A stretch of 64,000 nucleotides of DNA from Methylococcaceae bacterium (GTDB lineage Bacteria > Pseudomonadota > Gammaproteobacteria > Methylococcales > Methylomonadaceae), in assembly GCA_947505105.1 (NCBI GenBank), contig CANNKG010000006.1, positions 1-64,000 on the forward strand, written 5' to 3'. The translations under genes and the position numbers were made by a program. Positions 55,377 to 63,338 of this stretch are shown here, piece after piece (within the stretch, counting starts at the first letter, position 1; every line of letters begins with the position of its first letter). Below the pieces are notes generated by a model. It had not been told where the DNA came from. It did not search any database and was given only the letters and a program-made list of their open reading frames with translations.

Positions 55377-55855
55377 TGCGTTCGACTATTCTAACCCACT
55401 TCCTATGCCTGCTATTGCTGCTATTCTTCAGCAACAATATACGCGCGGACGAAATTTTCGTCGTGATCGGCAAAACGTCAAGCGTGGAAAAATTGACGCT
55501 AAAACAGCTCGAAAATATTTATCGGCGTAAAACGCTGATTGGCGAAGATGGTGAACGCTGGAATCCAATCAACCTCAGCGCTAATAATCCATTGCGTATC
55601 GCTTTTGCCCAAAAAATCTTCCAGCAACCGCCCGAAGTCATGGAAGCGTACTGGAATGCCCAATATTTCCAAGGCATTATGCCGCCTTATGTGGTCAACT
55701 CCGTTGAAGCGATGCTTCGTTTCGTGGAAGATACTCCGGGAACGATTGGCTATTTACTTCCCTGTCAGGTAGATGATCGGGTGCGTGTAATCCTCAAATT
55801 ACCGGTCAGCGAATCATTGGAAAATCTCTGTAAGAAAGAAGCCAACTTACATTAA
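55376..55855 (+). CDS. Short PstS-like periplasmic binding-protein domain
   Basis: A 159-residue exported protein with a signal peptide at about 1-24 (LLLLLFFSNNIRA). The mature part of about 135 residues looks like one lobe of a PBP-like phosphate-binding protein: IFVVIGKTSSVEKLTLKQLENIYRRKTLIGEDGERWNPI, YWNAQYFQG and VRFVEDTPGTIGYLLP-like ending. Full PstS proteins have over 300 residues and two lobes; no pstCAB genes are nearby. It may sense or deliver a ligand to the Cache kinase; inference only. Confidence 0.82.
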   Translation: MRSTILTHFLCLLLLLFFSNNIRADEIFVVIGKTSSVEKLTLKQLENIYRRKTLIGEDGERWNPINLSANNPLRIAFAQKIFQQPPEVMEAYWNAQYFQGIMPPYVVNSVEAMLRFVEDTPGTIGYLLPCQVDDRVRVILKLPVSESLENLCKKEANLH

Positions 55856-55894
55856 AAAACACCACCTAATCCAAACCGGGTATCATCCTAATAA

Positions 55895-56392
55895 TTAGCG
55901 CTGAGATCGCTCTTTTTCTGCCTGAGTCAATGCCTCCACAATCGAGCGATATTCATTCGCTTTGGGACGATACAAATACATCCCCAAGGCTGACATGCCG
56001 GTGAAAATATATAAATTATTAAAATCATCACCCAGTACAAACATAATCAGTCCGAACAAGCCAATCGTTTCTACCATCGCCATTGATACCAATACGGTTA
56101 CCAGATAACGACGCATCGGCGAATAGGGGCCAGGCATGGTTTGATTCAAGCGAATCATCACATGGCGCAGTAAATTAGTCATCGGCAAGGTGATGATCGC
56201 CACAATATAAAACACCGTGCGGATTAAAATTCGTTGCTCCTCCGTCAAAGAAATCGTCCCTTGTAACTCCGCGCCTAACAAATGCGCCAGCAACACATAC
56301 ATCATTAAAGAAAAAACCATACTGCCCGTAATCACCCAAGGCATTCGTAAGCCCTGCGCCATTGAATCGAAAGGAATACTGCTGTCGGACAT
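55895..56392 (-). CDS. Hypothetical inner-membrane protein
   Basis: A 165-residue protein with three or four membrane helices at about 18-40, 55-75, 92-112 and 115-135. Charged loops include RHVMIRLNQTMPGPYSPMRR. The C-terminus is cytoplasmic and charged (EALTQAEKERSQR). Not recognised as a named family. The ATG at 56392 has AGGAG six bases upstream; a longer frame from 56539 lacks such a site. It is convergent with the PstS-like gene, 39 bases apart. Confidence 0.75.
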   Translation of the reverse strand: MSDSSIPFDSMAQGLRMPWVITGSMVFSLMMYVLLAHLLGAELQGTISLTEEQRILIRTVFYIVAIITLPMTNLLRHVMIRLNQTMPGPYSPMRRYLVTVLVSMAMVETIGLFGLIMFVLGDDFNNLYIFTGMSALGMYLYRPKANEYRSIVEALTQAEKERSQR

Positions 56393-56776
56393 AATCGCTC
56401 CTGCTGTAAATGAACAAAACTTTATCATATCAAAGCTGGAACGGTTCGATGAGATTGGATTGGGATTTACTAAGAAATGAAAATAAAATAACTTAGAGAT
56501 GCCGCAGACATAAAAATAGGCGGATTTACCTCTTCCCACGATAAGGGGAGGTTTGGGGTAACACTGTGCGAGAGTTGCAGATGAATAGTTCCTGATCTTG
56601 CCCTGATCCCTATGATCGACTCAATGTGATTAGTCTCGAAGCGTCGCCCTTAACGGGAGCGTAAAGAAGATCTTGAAGAATTAACCAATACCTTAATCGC
56701 TACTATTGTGTACATCTGAAGAGACCGAGATCCATCAAAAATATGCCCCCCCGATTTCAATTGCAAGCCATTACAA
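56393..56776. other. Intergenic region, no gene recognised
   Basis: About 380 bases upstream of the membrane-protein gene and downstream of the DUF2202 gene. No credible ORF or RNA gene was seen; the composition looks like decayed sequence. Confidence 0.4.
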
Positions 56777-56813
56777 CTACCACTCAAACGATAATTATTC
56801 ATTTGAGTGGTAG
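56777..56813 (-). terminator. Hairpin after the DUF2202 gene
   Basis: Perfect 12-bp stem CTACCACTCAAA/TTTGAGTGGTAG with a 13-nt loop, 10 bases after the DUF2202 stop on the minus strand. Only a short TTGT follows, so termination is likely but not classical. Confidence 0.55.
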
Positions 56814-56823
56814 CTGATAACGC

Positions 56824-57930
56824 TTAGAAAACCCCGAAGGTTAACGCTTGGCTGCCAAAGATCAAACGACCGTCATCAAGCAAATAACCGCTAATGATTT
56901 GATAATATCCGGGCGCATTTTGAAAATTGCCGTCAAATAAATTCAGAGTATGGTTCGCTTGCATATTCACCGGTTTACCATTGAGCGTTTGCAGATCGCC
57001 ACTCCAGTTCTGCCATTGTCCTTGATCGTTTAATTGGTAGGATTGCATGGCTCGACTGCCGACGGGTTGATAGAGCGCGACGTTGACTAATTGTCCCCGT
57101 TGGCCGATGTGTTGCGGATCGGTTTGAATGGCCGTCGATAACATCAAACGCGTTTGCTGGGTATACGCGGATTGGTTGTTGCCCATAGCGACGCCAGTGT
57201 CGGCTTTCAAGGTAAAACGGGCACTATTGTTCACCGTCGTTTGACTATGAATATTGACTCCTCTGCCGGTTGAGGTTCGATCACTGTTGAGGATATTCGT
57301 CACGGTGGTTTCGGTTAGCACTTGTGCGCTGTAGCTTTCTCCAAGACTTAACAAATTCGAGACAAAGGCACGCAAATGATTTTCTGAACCGGCCCGCAAA
57401 TTGCCATACATAATATTAACTTCAGCAACACTGCTCTTAGCGATAGCGTCTTGTAGGTCGCGAATATCCACTTCTTCGATCATCGCTCCAACGCGTAATG
57501 CCTCGCTTATAGACGATTGTCCGCGCTTTACTAAGTTGTCGTAAAGTGTCTGTAATTCCGGATGTGTGAATTTTCCATTATCTGCTTGCACTGGGTCGGT
57601 TAATTGATAAGCATCTAAAAAACATTTGACCTGATCCATATGCGTTTGTTCGGATTGGGCAATATTATTGAACAGCGGTTGCGACCATTTCTGATTCATC
57701 ACCGCATAGACATCGCGTGCTAATTTCTCTTCTTCACGCATGAATTGCAGTAACTCTATTTCAGAAGTCGAAGGGGTAATGTTGCTTGAGATAATTGGGC
57801 AGCTCTGATTTCCGCCGAAATGGTTACCAAGGTTCTGTTTTACTTGCATTGCCTGCTGAGCATTTCCGCTAAAAACAGCCGAATTAGCCAGTAATGCAAG
57901 GGCCATCACTATTAATTGCTTGTGTTTCAT
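56824..57930 (-). CDS. DUF2202 ferritin-like protein with extra C-terminal domain
   Basis: A 368-residue exported protein with signal peptide 1-25. A DUF2202 ferritin-like four-helix part covers about 55-200: LLQFMREEEKLARDVYAVMNQ, AQSEQTHMDQVKCFLDAY, IEEVDIRDLQDAI and AGSENHLRAFVSNL. The Glu and His residues of a di-metal site are in these helices. The C-terminal 150 residues form a beta-rich domain, ending in YYQIISGYLLDDGRLIFGSQ, which most DUF2202 proteins lack. Metal or oxidative-stress role is possible but unproven. Lies downstream of the OmpR/EnvZ-type pair on the same strand. Confidence 0.88.
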   Translation of the reverse strand: MKHKQLIVMALALLANSAVFSGNAQQAMQVKQNLGNHFGGNQSCPIISSNITPSTSEIELLQFMREEEKLARDVYAVMNQKWSQPLFNNIAQSEQTHMDQVKCFLDAYQLTDPVQADNGKFTHPELQTLYDNLVKRGQSSISEALRVGAMIEEVDIRDLQDAIAKSSVAEVNIMYGNLRAGSENHLRAFVSNLLSLGESYSAQVLTETTVTNILNSDRTSTGRGVNIHSQTTVNNSARFTLKADTGVAMGNNQSAYTQQTRLMLSTAIQTDPQHIGQRGQLVNVALYQPVGSRAMQSYQLNDQGQWQNWSGDLQTLNGKPVNMQANHTLNLFDGNFQNAPGYYQIISGYLLDDGRLIFGSQALTFGVF

Positions 57931-58055
57931 GATCTTCTCCCAAATGAATTAAGCTAAGACGATCGAGTAATGATCGTTCTAGCCTTCACTATAGTCGAAG
58001 GATATTGCGGGCCGGTTTCACCCCGGCAACAAATTGTTACAGAGTGTTACAGTGG

Positions 58056-59378
58056 CTAATTGACGTTGTGGATGAGTGGAATTTGCAACCAGAAACACGC
58101 ACCACCTTTGCGGCGAGGTTTTAAGACGATTTTCCAGTGATGCGTTTCGGCGATTTGTTTGGTAATCGCCAGACCGAGGCCGCTCCCGCCGGTTGTGCGA
58201 TTGCGTGAGGATTCGAGACGATAGAATGGACGAAATACCGCGTCAGCCAGATGTGCCGGAATTCCGGGGCCACGATCACGGATACCGATATATAACGTGT
58301 TATGCAGACAGCGTTTAACGATTTGAATCTCGTTTTCTCCCGCGTAACGCAAAGCATTGTGCAATAAGTTATTCACACAACGCCGCAATGCAATCGGCGC
58401 TATTTCGATGTTAGTAACCGGAGCCGCCATCCGCCGGATTAATTGACACGAAGCCTGGGCTTCGAGGTTTGCGCTCAATTCCTTGAGTAATTGATCAAGG
58501 TTGATGCGTTCGAGTTTTTCATACTCCTGGGCGCGCGCGAACATCAGTTGGGCTTCGATCAACTTATCCATTTCCTCAATGTCTCGTTCGACCCGGTCCA
58601 GCAAAGGCGAAGGACTATGTTCGGCGAGCATGCCGAGCGCCATTTTCATCCGCGCGAGTGGACTACGCAAATCATGAGATACACCAGCTAAGAGCGTCGT
58701 CTGGTTTTCACGTCTGGCCTCGAGCTGGCGAGACGTTTCGTTAAACACCCGCGCAAGATCGGCAAATTCAACATCGCCGGTTTCAGGTAGTTGAGCAGGC
58801 TGACTGCCCCCGCCAATTTGTCGGGCCGCTTTAGCAAGTCGCGCGATTGGAGCGGACACCCGCCTCGCCAGGAACCAAGTTAGCACTAAGGTAGCAAAAA
58901 CGCCTGCTGCAATGATCCAGGCCAGCGCGATACTAGGCCTCGGCGTGACCCTTGCTTTAGAAAACTCAAAGGTAAACGGCTGAGCATTCAAGACAAATTG
59001 CACCTGAAAGTTTTCGTGGTCGCTCTCGGTCAGGCGTAGGGTTTGATTAGCACCTAATCTAGCCGCGAGTGATCGACCTAGAAAACGAATGTAGGGGTAA
59101 AACTCAGCCTCTTTAGGCGTTAGCAGTTCAGATTGACGTAAAGAGATGGCATATTTTTGCTGCAATTCCAGTTCAAATGCCGGACGACCTTCCTGAGGCA
59201 GCTCGGTCCATACTTGCGCCGATAACAAAAGTAAATCGGCCAGATCATCTGCCGAACGCTGCGCAAGCGGTAATACCAGATAAATAACCAACGCCGAACC
59301 GGTCATCAGTTGAAATATCAGTAAACCGATTGCAATCGTCAAGGCGGTTCTTTTAAATAAAGACAGTGGACCTTTCAA
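58056..59378 (-). CDS. Sensor histidine kinase, EnvZ/RstB type
   Basis: A 440-residue kinase. TM1 is at about 11-36, periplasmic sensor to about 148, TM2 at 149-171, HAMP, then HisKA with LLAGVSHDLRSPLARMKMAL (His235) and HATPase_c with NNLLHNALRYAG, IGIRDRGPGIP and GGSGLGLAI. Starts with TTG at 59378 overlapping the regulator stop codon (TTGA), so translation is coupled. Input signal unknown; neighbours encode DUF2202 and periplasmic haem proteins. Confidence 0.94.
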   Translation of the reverse strand: MKGPLSLFKRTALTIAIGLLIFQLMTGSALVIYLVLPLAQRSADDLADLLLLSAQVWTELPQEGRPAFELELQQKYAISLRQSELLTPKEAEFYPYIRFLGRSLAARLGANQTLRLTESDHENFQVQFVLNAQPFTFEFSKARVTPRPSIALAWIIAAGVFATLVLTWFLARRVSAPIARLAKAARQIGGGSQPAQLPETGDVEFADLARVFNETSRQLEARRENQTTLLAGVSHDLRSPLARMKMALGMLAEHSPSPLLDRVERDIEEMDKLIEAQLMFARAQEYEKLERINLDQLLKELSANLEAQASCQLIRRMAAPVTNIEIAPIALRRCVNNLLHNALRYAGENEIQIVKRCLHNTLYIGIRDRGPGIPAHLADAVFRPFYRLESSRNRTTGGSGLGLAITKQIAETHHWKIVLKPRRKGGACFWLQIPLIHNVN

Positions 59379-60082
59379 CGTGATTCATTCCCTTTGGGGG
59401 TAAATAGGTATCCTTCTCCCCAAACGGTGCGAAGATAAATGGGTGCTTCCGGTCTGGGTTCGATTTTTCGGCGTAACCTAGTCACTCTGACATCAATACT
59501 ACGATCAAAGGGCGAGCGTTCGTAGCCTTTGAGTAAACCGATCAAATGATCTCGAGACACGACTTGGTTGGCATGTTCCAACAATACCCGCAGCAAATTG
59601 AATTCACCGAAGGTCAAAGGAATCTCGCCCTGTGCAGTATTTAGTACATGGGTATTGAGATGTAATTGAAAGGGGCCGAAGGTCAGTAGATTTGAGTCAA
59701 CAGTGGGCACGATTTCCGTGCTCCGGCGCAGAACTGCCCGGACTCGGGCTAAGAGTTCACGCGGACCGAACGGTTTAGCCAGATAATCGTCGGCGCCCAT
59801 TTCAAGACCAACGACGCGATCGACCTCATCACCGCGTGCTGACACGATAATGACTGGCGGGCCACGATGTTCGCGCAGCCACTTCAATAGCGACAAGCCA
59901 TCTTCACCGGGCAACATTAAGTCAAGCACAATCAAATCGACCATATGAGCCTGGAGTTGCGCACGCATTTCGACGCCATCCCCTGCCGTTACTAGCGCAT
60001 AACCGCTGGTTTCGAGGTAATTCACCACTAATTCTCGAAGCGCCTCATCGTCATCGACAATCAGAATGCATTGCTTAGTCAT
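59375..60082 (-). CDS. OmpR-family response regulator
   Basis: A 235-residue regulator with receiver (1-115) carrying DDD at 10-12, phospho-acceptor Asp54 (LIVLDLMLPGEDG) and the invariant Lys in DYLAKPFGPREL, followed by an OmpR/PhoB winged helix (about 135-230) with FGEFNLLRVLLEHANQVVSRDHL and RSIDVRVTRLRRKIE. Encoded just upstream of its kinase. Regulated genes may include the divergent haem-protein genes starting 150 bases away. Confidence 0.95.
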   Translation of the reverse strand: MTKQCILIVDDDEALRELVVNYLETSGYALVTAGDGVEMRAQLQAHMVDLIVLDLMLPGEDGLSLLKWLREHRGPPVIIVSARGDEVDRVVGLEMGADDYLAKPFGPRELLARVRAVLRRSTEIVPTVDSNLLTFGPFQLHLNTHVLNTAQGEIPLTFGEFNLLRVLLEHANQVVSRDHLIGLLKGYERSPFDRSIDVRVTRLRRKIEPRPEAPIYLRTVWGEGYLFTPKGNESR

Positions 60083-60233
60083 TGGTGTTGATGTCCCTCA
60101 ATTTTTGGTTTCATTCGACTCCTCTTAGCTCAAAATATCCGCTATTGAAACACTTCGTAACAACTGTGAAATATCGGAGCAAACATTTATTGCTAGTATA
60201 GTAACCCACATTAACCATGATGAGCTTTAGACG

Positions 60234-60716
60234 ATGAAACACCTTACTTCACTATTTGCTACCCCTAATTTTAAAGCTGTTTTAGGATTAGGCGTGACCC
60301 TCAGTATGACAAGTTTGTGCGTGACTGCCGAACCGATCGACCAACGCCAGATCCTTAAATTAAATGAAGCGCAACGGGCGCATATTCTCGGTGAAATGCG
60401 CAGCTTGCAATCCGGCACCCAGGCCATTTTGGCCGCATTAGCCGCCGATAATATGCTAGAAGTAGCGCAGCAAGCTCGTTTACTGGGCATGGGCATGGGC
60501 CATAAAGCTGAAAATCATCTGCACGATATTTTGCCAGATGCTTTTATGCAGATGGGTATGTCCGTGCATCATGATTTTGATCGGATCGCCCGTGACGCCC
60601 AAACTCTGAAAGATTCTAAACTGACGCTGCAGCAATTAAGTACCACAATGAAGACCTGTACGGCCTGTCACGAAACTTACCAGATTCGCACTCGAATACC
60701 TAAACATCAGCGATAA
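60234..60716 (+). CDS. Class II c-type cytochrome (c'/c556-like)
   Basis: A 160-residue periplasmic cytochrome with a signal peptide at about 1-32 (LCVTA) and a four-helix bundle whose last helix carries the haem site CTACH (Cys142, Cys145, His146), the class II layout. Helix 1 contains LGEMRSLQSGTQAILAALA. Cytochromes c' bind NO and help against nitrosative stress, c556 types carry electrons; which applies is unclear. Starts about 150 bases from the divergent OmpR-type regulator. Confidence 0.9.
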   Translation: MKHLTSLFATPNFKAVLGLGVTLSMTSLCVTAEPIDQRQILKLNEAQRAHILGEMRSLQSGTQAILAALAADNMLEVAQQARLLGMGMGHKAENHLHDILPDAFMQMGMSVHHDFDRIARDAQTLKDSKLTLQQLSTTMKTCTACHETYQIRTRIPKHQR

Positions 60717-60800
60717 TATGCCATGCTTTGAACAATGACCGGAGCACCGAGTCAACAGAGCCGTTAGGGTGCGCAATTAATTATTAATGGAGATTGATAC

Positions 60801-61412
60801 ATGAACAAAACTATCATCGCGTTGGGCTTAAGCTTAATTGCTGTAAGCGGATATCCCGTATTTGCACAAGAATCATCAGGGGCTGCCGCAAGTCAGACAC
60901 ACAACCCTCCGATCGACGCCGCAGCTTTAACTGAACAAGCTAAAGCGGCTGTCAAAGCGTTAGGCGGCAATTTAAAAAGCAAACTCGAAGCCGCATTGAA
61001 GGATGGCGCTCCGGAAAATGCCATCGATATTTGTCAGATTACCGCCCCCGAGATCAATAAAGCGGTTTCTGCCGAATATGGCATGAGTGTCAATCGGGTC
61101 AGCTTAAAAAATCGCAACCCGGTATCCGGTCAAGCGAATGCGTGGCAAACCAAAGTATTGCAGGATTTTGAAGCACGGAAAACCAGCGGTGAAAGCCCCG
61201 ATACTTTAGTGTATTCGGAAGTGATCAATAATGAATTCCGTTTTATGAAAGCAATCCCCACCGCGGGCGTGTGCCTCAATTGCCACGGTGCCAATTTGAA
61301 TCCATCGGTGGCCGATCGCCTCGCTAAACTCTATCCGCACGACAAAGCGACCGGTTATCAGGAAGGTGATCTGCGCGGCGCATTTGTGGTGGTTAAGAAT
61401 CTAAAGCCCTAA
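60801..61412 (+). CDS. DUF3365 (Tll0287-like) haem-binding protein
   Basis: A 203-residue periplasmic protein with signal peptide 1-22 (YPVFA) and a DUF3365 domain: ENAIDICQITAPEINKAVSAEYG, VNRVSLKNRNPVSG, a c-type haem site CLNCH (Cys158, Cys161, His162) and GDLRGAFVVVKNL. The family (Tll0287-like) binds c-haem and is suspected to be a redox sensor. The ribosome site is GGAGA. It probably forms an operon with the class II cytochrome 85 bases upstream. Confidence 0.93.
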   Translation: MNKTIIALGLSLIAVSGYPVFAQESSGAAASQTHNPPIDAAALTEQAKAAVKALGGNLKSKLEAALKDGAPENAIDICQITAPEINKAVSAEYGMSVNRVSLKNRNPVSGQANAWQTKVLQDFEARKTSGESPDTLVYSEVINNEFRFMKAIPTAGVCLNCHGANLNPSVADRLAKLYPHDKATGYQEGDLRGAFVVVKNLKP

Positions 61413-61575
61413 TATTTCGAATTTTATTTCAAGAGGCTTAAGGTTTTGTCATAAAGGTAAGTATAAATTGGATATCGACGAGAGTTGCCGGTATCCAGAT
61501 CACCGAGAGAGAAGTCTTGAAAACTTAATTCTAGGCTATAATTTTTGGCAAGACGCTTATCATTCACCCTCTGCG

Positions 61576-62646
61576 TTAATGTATCATTGGCGATTCTGAT
61601 GAGTGCGATGATGAAAATCGTTCCATAATTGCTGAAAAATGATAGCCTGATTGGGTGAATTTGAGCCCTCTATCCGTCATCATCAAGCCCATCATAATTA
61701 CCAAAATCGCCGATACCGCCTGTAACTGCTGTTGAGTTTTTCCACTGAGGACGCTGGCAAAAACCCCAAAGGTCATCAAGGGAATCAGCGTGCCAGTGCC
61801 AAAACACAGCAATAACAATGCGCCTTCAACCGGATTAGCCGTCCCTAATGCCATGACGTACATTGCTTGCAAAGGCCCGCAGCCGAGTAAAAATCCACTG
61901 AGAAAACCAATCGTAAACGGTGTGCGACGTGGCTTGAGATCTTGATAAATGTGCTGGGTGAACGTTGCAGATTTAACTCGCATTGACGGCAGCCGAAATC
62001 GGGGAATGAGTTTTAGCATACCCAATCCGAACAACACCAGAAAAATTCCCGCAACAATGGCGGCAAGCCCACGCATCATCGGCGTTACCGTCACTACGGC
62101 CCCAAGAGCGCCAAAGAGTCCGCCCAGTAAAGCATAAGAGCTATTTTTACCGATAGCATAGGACACATGTGCTAGCAACAGGGCACGACGGCCTTGATTA
62201 ATATAGCCTTGGGTATAATTGACCACGAAACCGCCACACATACCGATGCAGTGAAGACCGGTTAAACAACCCACCATAAAGATCACGCCATAGCCCAAGC
62301 TAGCATCGAATTGTTTCATTAAACCTGGCATCAGGCTTTTGCCCCACAACGCTACCCCTCCGACTAAAATCAAGAGTAAGCCAAACATGGCAAATTGCTT
62401 TAATTTAGGTAGCCACGGCGATTCTTCCGCTGCATCGCCATAGCGATAACCGGCGCGCTCGATAACGGTAAGAATTTCAGAGGCTGAAATGACCGAATCG
62501 TCAAAGGCCACTTGAACCTTCTTAGTCGGGTAATTGGCATTAACCGAGCTGATTCCAGGGAGTTCTTGGATAGCGCTGTTAATGGCAGCTTCACAGCCTG
62601 TGCAGTGCATACCGTCGATAGGAAAAGTAAGGGTACAGTGAGTCAT
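61576..62646 (-). CDS. HMA-domain fused to TauE/SafE-type membrane protein
   Basis: A 356-residue inner-membrane protein. An N-terminal heavy-metal-associated domain (1-70) carries GMHCTGC (Cys15, Cys18). A membrane domain of about eight helices follows, with GCLTGLHCIGMCGGFVVNY and FLLGCGPLQAMYVMALG, the signature of the DsbD/UreH-like TauE/SafE branch linked to metal handling and cytochrome oxidase maturation. The two HxCxGMC/LGCGP segments face each other as in related metal or thiol carriers. A copper role is plausible in a methanotroph, but is inference. It lies 24 bases downstream of a TonB-receptor remnant on the same strand. Confidence 0.9.
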   Translation of the reverse strand: MTHCTLTFPIDGMHCTGCEAAINSAIQELPGISSVNANYPTKKVQVAFDDSVISASEILTVIERAGYRYGDAAEESPWLPKLKQFAMFGLLLILVGGVALWGKSLMPGLMKQFDASLGYGVIFMVGCLTGLHCIGMCGGFVVNYTQGYINQGRRALLLAHVSYAIGKNSSYALLGGLFGALGAVVTVTPMMRGLAAIVAGIFLVLFGLGMLKLIPRFRLPSMRVKSATFTQHIYQDLKPRRTPFTIGFLSGFLLGCGPLQAMYVMALGTANPVEGALLLLCFGTGTLIPLMTFGVFASVLSGKTQQQLQAVSAILVIMMGLMMTDRGLKFTQSGYHFSAIMERFSSSHSSESPMIH

Positions 62647-62670
62647 AATAGTCTCGATAAATAATACATT

Positions 62671-63120
62671 CTAAAATTTGATATAAATTCCAACAAAAGC
62701 CGATCCTCCCATACCGGCGATATTTCTACCCCAAGGAACATTCACATTAGGTGCCGCCGTTGGATTCATCCCATAGCGGTCGCCAAGATAAGCACCGGCT
62801 AACGGATGATAGTATTGTTTGTCCAAAAGCTTATTTACGCAGATATCCAGGCGCACGTTATGCTACTCAGAGCCAGTTCGAGCATTCACAAGGATGTGGA
62901 TGGGGTTTCGGTTTCATTGCGAATGGCTTGTACGTCATCTTTTTTATCGACAAATTGCATTTCTACAGCGCTTTGCCATTTTTGCAAGCGATGATCTAAG
63001 CTCAATTTCATATTGAACGGCATCATATGATAAAGATTCCCCCCGTCCATCCGTTCGCCACACACATAGCTCATCTTGATGTGGGTGGCAAATTCACCAA
63101 AAACTTGATTTTGCTTTATA
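62671..63120 (-). pseudogene. TonB-dependent receptor remnant, C-terminal part
   Basis: On the minus strand the sequence reads as the end of a TonB receptor: FGEFATHIKMSYVCGERMDG, NLYHMMPFNMKLSLDHRLQ, FVDKKDDVQAIRNETETP, then after a frame change near 62886 LVNARTGSE, a TAG stop, and VRLDICVNKLLDKQYYHPLAGAYLGDRYG to GIYIKF at 62671. The plug and most of the barrel are missing. The frameshift and the stop make it non-functional. It is upstream of the HMA-TauE gene, so a metal-uptake receptor is a fair guess for the ancestor. Confidence 0.85.
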
Positions 63121-63338
63121 AAGTAAAAGTATTAAATAACAAAAAGTTCTACTGTAAACGTAATACAAAGCAAAAATGACGCCGATTATTTTGCTTATTG
63201 AAATATTAGAAGATGTTAACTTATTGATGCGATAATAAATACGTACTATGTTATTTAACTTATTTTTATTGTGTCAATTTCCTTAAATATTCTTTGGATC
63301 AAATAAATAATGCTTTTTGATGTCACGGTTAATTTGAA

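Noticed and set aside
62751-63016. Several plus-strand frames over the TonB remnant
   Set aside because: The minus strand carries recognisable receptor sequence; the plus frames are shadows.
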